This document shows positions 59,115 to 63,938 of a stretch of 63,938 nucleotides of DNA, piece after piece (the first letter of the stretch is position 1; every line of letters begins with the position of its first letter). The DNA is from Ewingella americana ATCC 33852 (GTDB lineage: Bacteria > Pseudomonadota > Gammaproteobacteria > Enterobacterales > Enterobacteriaceae): the NCBI RefSeq assembly GCF_000735345.1, contig NZ_JMPJ01000074.1, positions 1 through 63,938 of the forward strand, in the 5' to 3' direction. The notes beneath the pieces were generated by a model, which was not told the origin of the DNA, did no database searches, and worked only from the letters and a program-made list of their open reading frames with translations. The position numbers and the translations under genes are program-made.

Positions 59115-59142
59115 CTATATTTCTAGAATAGTCGAAATATAG
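59115..59142. promoter_or_regulatory. Inverted repeat upstream of arsR
   Basis: CTATATTTC (59115-59123) and GAAATATAG (59134-59142) are perfect 9-bp arms with a 10-base spacer containing TTCTAGAA at its edge. It lies 16 bp upstream of the arsR start, the place of the ArsR operator and promoter. The 149-bp gap to the Nudix gene holds no gene. Confidence 0.65.
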
Positions 59143-59248
59143 AGTAAGTCAAGGCGCAATGGTGATAGTGAGGAATCATAGACCTAATGCTCTCTATGGC
59201 TATATCTTCCTTGAGTTTGTAATTCCTGCGTGTCTTAAAGCTGAAATC

Positions 59249-59692
59249 CTACAGTTTGCCAAGGGTGTCGATGAGTAACTCGCGTGGAAATATAGTTTCA
59301 TCACTGTGTTTGAGTACCTCAATTGTCCACCAATGATGATTGCCAATGACTTCCTTTTCATTGGCGGTCCACCCTAAATTATCTATATCTACTCTCTCTG
59401 TATGAATGATAAAGAAACGCTCATCAGCAGCAACGGTTTCGCCGCTCGGCAGCAACAGGGTGAAGTTTCTGGAGGCGACTTGTTGCCCCACAGAACCTAC
59501 CGTTAAACCCGTTTCTTCCTGCAATTCACGCATCGCAGCCTGTTCAAAAGATTCATTTGGCTCAAGCCCACCACCGGGAGTTGCCCAGTAAGATTCTCCA
59601 CTCAAGGCATCATTTTTGTGGCAGAAACGAAATAGCAGGACGCGGTTGTCAGGTGAAATGACGATGAGACGTGATGACGGGCGAGTGCGCAT
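59249..59692 (-). CDS. Nudix hydrolase
   Basis: The 147-residue product carries the Nudix box with all key residues: G-G-L-E-P-N-E, then R-E-L-Q-E-E-T-G-L (Gx5Ex7REUxEExGU). Members hydrolyse nucleoside diphosphates linked to other groups. The start at 59692 is the first Met. It stands alone, separated from arsR by 149 bp. Confidence 0.9.
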   Translation of the reverse strand: MRTRPSSRLIVISPDNRVLLFRFCHKNDALSGESYWATPGGGLEPNESFEQAAMRELQEETGLTVGSVGQQVASRNFTLLLPSGETVAADERFFIIHTERVDIDNLGWTANEKEVIGNHHWWTIEVLKHSDETIFPRELLIDTLGKL

Positions 59693-59788
59693 GGGGAAGT
59701 CCTTGAGAGGTTACCGGTACTGTCTAGTGTTAAGTGCTTACAATGAGCCAAGGGGCTATATATTCATGAGGATTCAACATTAGCCTGC

Positions 59789-60583
59789 TTATATCCTTCC
59801 TTCCACCCGCCCCCCAAAATACTGCGCCGGTGTGCTCCCCATCGCCTTACTGAACATAGTAATAAAGGCGTTTACTGACTCATAGCCTAATTTCGCGGCG
59901 ACGTTTTGTACGGATTCTCCGCTGGCTAACTCCCTGAGCGCGATGATCAAATAGAGCTGCTGACGCCAGCGGCCGAAGGTGAGGCCGGTTTCGCGTTGCA
60001 TCAGTCGCGCCAGCGAACGCTCGCTGACTGCCAGCCGTTTTGCCCACTGTTTAAAGGTGCTTCTGTCTTCGGGATTACCCACTAGCGCGTCGGCCATGGT
60101 GCGTATCTTCGCATTCGCTGAGACCGGCAGGCTGAATTGTTGCTGTGGCATAGCGGCGAGTTCGTCGAGGGTGACGCGGGTCAGCCGGGCGACGTGGCTA
60201 TCTGGCGGGTAGTCCACGCCCTCGCGAGTTAAGCGATCCACTAACTCCTTGACCAACTGTGAAATCGCCAGCGTGCAGCATCTATCCGGTAACGCGGCCG
60301 CGCCCGGCTCAATGAATAGATAGTTGAGGTGGGCATTCCACGTGGCTTTGGCGCTGTGGGGAACACCACCCGGGATCCACACCGCGCAGTCGGGCGGCAC
60401 TATCCAAATCTCATTCTCGGCACGGCAGATCACTGCGCCGAACAGCGCAATAATCAATTGTCCTTTGCGATGAGTATGCACCGGCACTTCGGCCTGATAA
60501 TCCACGAAATCCAGACGGCGTGCCACCGCCGGGCACGGAGTAGAGTCAGGATCGTATAGCGTTGTGGCTAAGTTGGTAGGCAT
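59789..60583 (-). CDS. AraC-family regulator, NimR-like
   Basis: The 264-residue product has an N-terminal cupin-type domain (DYQAEVPVHTHRKGQLIIAL, GGVPHSAK) and a C-terminal AraC HTH pair (QWAKRLAVSERSLARLMQRETG, VQNVAAKLGYESVNAFITMFSKAMGSTPAQYF). It resembles NimR (YeaM), which controls an exporter. It is divergent from a FUSC-DUF1656-HlyD efflux operon, 76-152 bp apart depending on the operon start, and is its probable regulator. Confidence 0.88.
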   Translation of the reverse strand: MPTNLATTLYDPDSTPCPAVARRLDFVDYQAEVPVHTHRKGQLIIALFGAVICRAENEIWIVPPDCAVWIPGGVPHSAKATWNAHLNYLFIEPGAAALPDRCCTLAISQLVKELVDRLTREGVDYPPDSHVARLTRVTLDELAAMPQQQFSLPVSANAKIRTMADALVGNPEDRSTFKQWAKRLAVSERSLARLMQRETGLTFGRWRQQLYLIIALRELASGESVQNVAAKLGYESVNAFITMFSKAMGSTPAQYFGGRVEGRI

Positions 60584-60734
60584 AGAATTGGCAGCATTTA
60601 GATATTTTTTGACAGAATATAGGATTTAACGGTGCTCGCAAGCCGGTAATAATCCCGGCATGAGCAAATTAGACTTCAATCACTTTTATATATTGCGGGT
60701 TCTGGGCGAGGCGTTGCACCGTGCCGGGGAGGTT

Positions 60735-62720
60735 ATGACCTCCTCCCGCCTGTTGAGCGACGCCAGTGCCCTGCTGTTCTCCGCCAAGAGCTTCGCCGCC
60801 GCAATGCTCGCCTATTACCTCGCCCTTTCAATTGGCCTTGAAAGGCCATCTTGGGCGATCATTACTGTTTATATCGTCTCCCAGACCTCGGTTGGCGCTT
60901 CACTGAGTAAAAGCCTTTATCGTCTGGTCGGCACCCTGATTGGTGCGGGGGCCACGGTGCTGATAGTGCCCGCCTTTGTGAATATGCCGGTGCTGTGCAG
61001 TGTGGTTCTCGCCGGCTGGATCTGCCTGTGCCTCTATTTCTCGCTGCTGGAACGCACTCCCCGCGCTTACGCCTTCTTGCTGGCGGGCTACACCGCGAGC
61101 CTGATTGGTTTTCCCGAAGTGCAGCACCCCGGCGAAATTTTTGACACCGCCATTGCTCGCGTGCAGGAGATAGTCATTGGCATTATTTGCGCGGGAGTGA
61201 TGCATCGCTATGTTCTGCCAAAACGGATATCCGGGCTGTTTAACAGCAAGATGGCGGAAACGCTGCGCGATGCACGGCGGATGCTCGCCAATGCTCTGAC
61301 TAACCCGCCCCAGCTGGCCTCGGGGGATCTGCGCATGGCCTCAGCGTTGCAGTTTTTGCAGGGGGTGAGTCACCATGTTCCCTATGACTTTGCGCTGTCA
61401 ATTCCGGTACGAAATGCCAGAAACAGGCTTCACGATAAGCTGGCGCGCCTGCTGGTGGTGAGTAGCGAGCTGCGCGATGGCGTGCAGAGAATAGTCGCAA
61501 TGCCTGCCCCTTTGCTCGAGTTGCGGGATGAGGTCACCAACTGGCTGGGCGTTGAGCAAGCGAGCGAACGCAGGCTGGCAGGAGACATGCTGCAACAGCG
61601 CAGTGCGGCGTTAACCGCGCAGTTGGCCGCTGATGCGCAAGGCTTTGATGATGAGCTAGCAGTGAGTTTTTGCCGCTATCTCAACGAGGCAGTTAGCCTG
61701 CTGTTGCAATGCGAAAGGCTTTTTGCCGCACTTCACCAGACGGCGTTCAATACATCCGAGAAGAGAACAAAATCCGCCAAAGGCTATGTTTATCATCGGG
61801 ATAGCCTGTCCGCTGCGCGAACCTCGCTGGGTGCTTTTACCATCATTCTGAGTAGCTGCCTGCTGTGGATCTACTCTGCCTGGCCCGATGGCGGCACGGC
61901 GGTGTCGGTGATTGGTGTGTGCTGCACGCTGTTTGGCAATTTTGATACCCCGGCACCGCACATCGGCAAATACATGCTGGGTTCGGCCTACGGGGTGATG
62001 CTCAGCTTGCTCTACAGCTTTGCTCTTCTGCCCCAAGTGACTGAGTTCTGCGTGTTGGTGGCGGTGCTCGCCCCGGCCTATTTACTGGCGGGCTCGTTAC
62101 AGGCCCGGCCGCAGACCACCTTTATGGCGATGGGCATCACCCTGACTCTGCCGATTTTGTCCGAGCTGGGGTTTCAATACAGCGCCGACTTCACCTCAGC
62201 CCTCAATACCGCCATCGCCCTCTTTGCCGGGACTGGCTTTGCTTTTGTCAGCATGAGTCTGCTGCAAACGGTGCAGGCAGACGCGGCGATCAATCGGTTA
62301 TTGCGCATCTGCCGTAGTGATATCAGGCGCAGCGTGAAAGGTATTTTTGCCCGCGACGAGCTGTACTGGACCAATCTGATGATGGATAGAACCGCGCTGC
62401 TGCTACCACGCCTGTCGCGTAGCGAACAATCCTCCGAGCAGATACTTAGTCAGATGCTGCACTATCTGCGACTAGGCCTCGCCGCGCGCCAGTTACGGCG
62501 GCTAATGCCTCAGCTTGAGAACAAAACCGCGTCAGAAGTGAATCAACTGCTTGGGCAATTGGCTCACGAGAAAAGGCCGGACGCCCTGCGTCCTCGGATT
62601 GAATCGATGATTAACCTTTATTCTCCGACGCAGAGTGAAACCGCGCACCGGCTGATTGGCGGGCTGGTTGCGTTGCACGGCGCGTTGCAAGAAGCCCCTC
62701 AGGAGCAAGTCGATGATTAA
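60735..62720 (+). CDS. FUSC-family inner-membrane efflux protein (AaeB/YdhK-like)
   Basis: The 661-residue product is the transport subunit of an aromatic-acid-type efflux system. It has N-terminal helices (SAKSFAAAMLAYYLALSIGLERPSW, then RTPRAYAFLLAGYTAS), a cytoplasmic domain and a second helix set (TSLGAFTIILSSCLLWIY). The ATG at 60735, with GGGGAGG before it, is preferred; the frame could start at 60660. The next genes overlap it by 8 and 4 bp, forming a FUSC-DUF1656-HlyD operon, a rearranged version of ydhIJK. It is a paralogue of the unpaired FUSC gene at 40.8 kb. Confidence 0.9.
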   Translation: MTSSRLLSDASALLFSAKSFAAAMLAYYLALSIGLERPSWAIITVYIVSQTSVGASLSKSLYRLVGTLIGAGATVLIVPAFVNMPVLCSVVLAGWICLCLYFSLLERTPRAYAFLLAGYTASLIGFPEVQHPGEIFDTAIARVQEIVIGIICAGVMHRYVLPKRISGLFNSKMAETLRDARRMLANALTNPPQLASGDLRMASALQFLQGVSHHVPYDFALSIPVRNARNRLHDKLARLLVVSSELRDGVQRIVAMPAPLLELRDEVTNWLGVEQASERRLAGDMLQQRSAALTAQLAADAQGFDDELAVSFCRYLNEAVSLLLQCERLFAALHQTAFNTSEKRTKSAKGYVYHRDSLSAARTSLGAFTIILSSCLLWIYSAWPDGGTAVSVIGVCCTLFGNFDTPAPHIGKYMLGSAYGVMLSLLYSFALLPQVTEFCVLVAVLAPAYLLAGSLQARPQTTFMAMGITLTLPILSELGFQYSADFTSALNTAIALFAGTGFAFVSMSLLQTVQADAAINRLLRICRSDIRRSVKGIFARDELYWTNLMMDRTALLLPRLSRSEQSSEQILSQMLHYLRLGLAARQLRRLMPQLENKTASEVNQLLGQLAHEKRPDALRPRIESMINLYSPTQSETAHRLIGGLVALHGALQEAPQEQVDD

Positions 62721-62928
62721 CGACATAAATCTGGCTGGCGTGTTCTTCCCGGCTCTGCTGGTTATCGCTTTCGCGGCCTTGCTCTGCGCCATGCTGCTGG
62801 TCTCCTTTCTCAATCTCAGCAAGCTTTACCGCCGTCTGCCCTTACGGCCGCTGGTGGATTTCACTACTTATATCCTGACCTTTTTCCTGCTAATGCAGGG
62901 AGTTAACGCACTGGGGCTAATCATATGA
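62713..62928 (+). CDS. DUF1656 small membrane protein (AaeX/YdhI-like)
   Basis: The 71-residue product has two membrane segments (LAGVFFPALLVIAFAALLCAMLLVSFLN and DFTTYILTFFLLMQGVNA) and the DUF1656 pattern of AaeX/YdhI. These small proteins always accompany FUSC and HlyD partners. The ATG at 62713 overlaps the FUSC stop by 8 bp; its own stop overlaps the HlyD start by ATGA. The overlaps imply translational coupling. Confidence 0.88.
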   Translation: MINDINLAGVFFPALLVIAFAALLCAMLLVSFLNLSKLYRRLPLRPLVDFTTYILTFFLLMQGVNALGLII

Positions 62929-63788
62929 CATCGTTTTTCTCTCTGTTGGGCCGCTATGTCCTGACCCTCGGCGCAACTGCCGCTGCGGCACTGATCGCCT
63001 TTATGCTGTGGAAGCATTATGCGCAGACGCCATGGACGCGCGATGGCCGAGTGCGGGCAGAAGTGGTGCAAATCGCGCCTGATGTCTCTGGGCCGGTGAG
63101 CAGCGTGGCGGTGAAAGATAACCAGTGGGTGAAGCGCGGCGAGGTGCTTTATTCAATTGACCCGCGCTGGCTGAAGTTGGCGGTCTTGAGCGCGCAGGCC
63201 GACGTTGAGGTAAGACGCCATGAGATGTCGATGCGTCAAGACGCCGCGAGGAGGCGCACTCAGCTTCAGGGCGTGATCTCTAAAGAGGATTTGCAGCAAA
63301 CCAACAGCGCGGCGAACGTCGCGGTTGCCAATTACCAAGGCGCGCTGGCGGCGCTAGAGTTGGCACAACTCAACTTATCTCACGCCACCGTGGTGTCGCC
63401 GGTGGATGGCTATATCACCCATCTGCGGCTGCGACCCGGCGATTATGCCAGCGCTGGCGAGACTAAAGTGGCGATCATCGACGCCAGCAGCTTCTGGGTG
63501 GTGGGTTATTTTGAAGAGACCAAGCTGCGACATATTCACGTGGGAAGCCGCGCACAAATAGCGCTAATGGGCTTCGACCCTGTGATTGCTGGTCATGTGG
63601 AGAGCATCGGGCGCGGTATTGGCGACAGCAATGACGAGACGGGCGAACTCGGCCTGCCAGACGTCAACCCGACCTTTAACTGGGTGCGATTGGCGCAGCG
63701 AGTCCCGGTTCGCATTCAAATCGATAAGCTACCAGCAGGCATTGAGCTGGTGGCGGGATTGTCTGCCAGCGTGTCGGTTACGCCTTAG
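62925..63788 (+). CDS. HlyD-family membrane fusion protein of the FUSC pump
   Basis: The 287-residue adaptor has an N-terminal membrane helix (about 8-28), the lipoyl-half motifs (VKDNQWVKRGEVLYSID and ATVVSPVDGYITHLRLRPGDYAS), a short coiled hairpin with Gln/Arg-rich helices between them, and a beta-barrel tail. It links the inner-membrane pump to an outer-membrane channel, as AaeA/YdhJ do. Its ATG overlaps the DUF1656 stop. The 3' end overlaps the convergent cupin gene by 11 bp. Confidence 0.92.
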   Translation: MTSFFSLLGRYVLTLGATAAAALIAFMLWKHYAQTPWTRDGRVRAEVVQIAPDVSGPVSSVAVKDNQWVKRGEVLYSIDPRWLKLAVLSAQADVEVRRHEMSMRQDAARRRTQLQGVISKEDLQQTNSAANVAVANYQGALAALELAQLNLSHATVVSPVDGYITHLRLRPGDYASAGETKVAIIDASSFWVVGYFEETKLRHIHVGSRAQIALMGFDPVIAGHVESIGRGIGDSNDETGELGLPDVNPTFNWVRLAQRVPVRIQIDKLPAGIELVAGLSASVSVTP

Positions 63789-63938
63789 AGGCGAGCACGT
63801 CAAAATCCAACTCGGGCATCATGATCACGCTTTCCTGCTCGTTGGCGTCGGTGCGGGAAATCACCACCACGGCGGGCGTGTCGGTGTTGTTGTATGGCAG
63901 ATGGGGCATGTTTTTCGGGATGTAGAAGAAGCTGCCTG
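63778..63938 (-). CDS. Cupin-domain protein, C-terminal part only
   Basis: The minus-strand frame is open from the window edge to a TAA at 63778-63780, giving 52 residues plus the stop. It reads SFFYIPKNMPHLPYNNTDT, then AVVVISRTDANEQES and a VIMMPELDFDVLASKA tail. The FYIPKNMPHLPYN segment with its His is typical of the last strands of a cupin barrel. The gene starts outside the window. It overlaps the HlyD gene by 11 bp, convergently. Confidence 0.72.
   Translation of the reverse strand, partial: GSFFYIPKNMPHLPYNNTDTPAVVVISRTDANEQESVIMMPELDFDVLASKA

Overview
The window reads as a chromosomal segment of a gamma-proteobacterium of the order Enterobacterales. digH, bluF, yghU, gstA-like, arsH and yjfB-like products closely resemble their enteric counterparts, and coding regions look moderately GC-rich with AT-rich intergenic stretches. 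A Yersiniaceae-type genus (Rahnella, Ewingella, Rouxiella or Serratia relatives) is my guess from gene content, but the sequence alone does not fix the genus. I see no rRNA, tRNA, CRISPR array, intact insertion sequence or integrase. The segment looks like accessory metabolism built from many small regulator-plus-enzyme or regulator-plus-pump modules.

Layout. 0-6.5 kb: the tail of an unidentified gene, the peptidoglycan hydrolase lipoprotein digH, a MarR regulator divergent from an SDR-MFS pair with a very clear promoter and twin operator, a small membrane protein, and a second MFS pump. 7-14 kb: a catabolic-looking cluster (RidA-like protein, aldehyde dehydrogenase, Pro-1 tautomerase, an SDR lacking its catalytic Tyr, an HTH-citrate synthase fusion divergent from a CaiB/BaiF CoA-transferase, and a LysR regulator). 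14-19.5 kb: two glutathione transferases, a DJ-1 protein, TetR and LysR regulators, and a secreted alpha/beta hydrolase. 19.7-22.6 kb: a lipoprotein resembling T6SS immunity proteins, a TPR/glycosyltransferase-like protein, glutathione peroxidase and a Doc toxin remnant. 22.6-30.5 kb: a 1672-residue inverse autotransporter (intimin/invasin type) with seven 102-residue repeats, a 1.3-kb gene-poor stretch, and two tandem DUF1120 fimbria-like genes.

30.7-43.7 kb: AraC, GlxA-like and LysR regulators, several reductases (SDR, extended SDR, aldo/keto reductase), the blue-light receptor bluF, a second alpha/beta hydrolase, an orphan FUSC efflux protein and a P-loop kinase. 43.7-50.9 kb: a TonB-dependent haem/haemoglobin-type receptor, an EamA transporter, yjfB-like and an unlisted 56-residue gene, then mesX-mesD (folate-independent methionine synthase) with a tandem MetJ operator upstream. 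50.9-57.5 kb: a LysR-controlled succinate-semialdehyde-dehydrogenase-like gene followed by an MFS pump, and a TetR-controlled SDR plus Bcr/CflA pump. 57.5-63.9 kb: GNAT, arsR-arsH without arsB or arsC, a Nudix hydrolase, an AraC regulator divergent from a FUSC-DUF1656-HlyD efflux operon, and the 3' end of a cupin gene.

The most notable points are: the MetJ-box-mesXD unit; the 7-14 kb cluster, in which two enzymes lack hallmark catalytic residues and a third carries a DNA-binding domain; several sharply defined palindromic operators; and small genes in 27.9-28.6 kb, at 48.2 kb and in the mesX leader that standard calling may miss.
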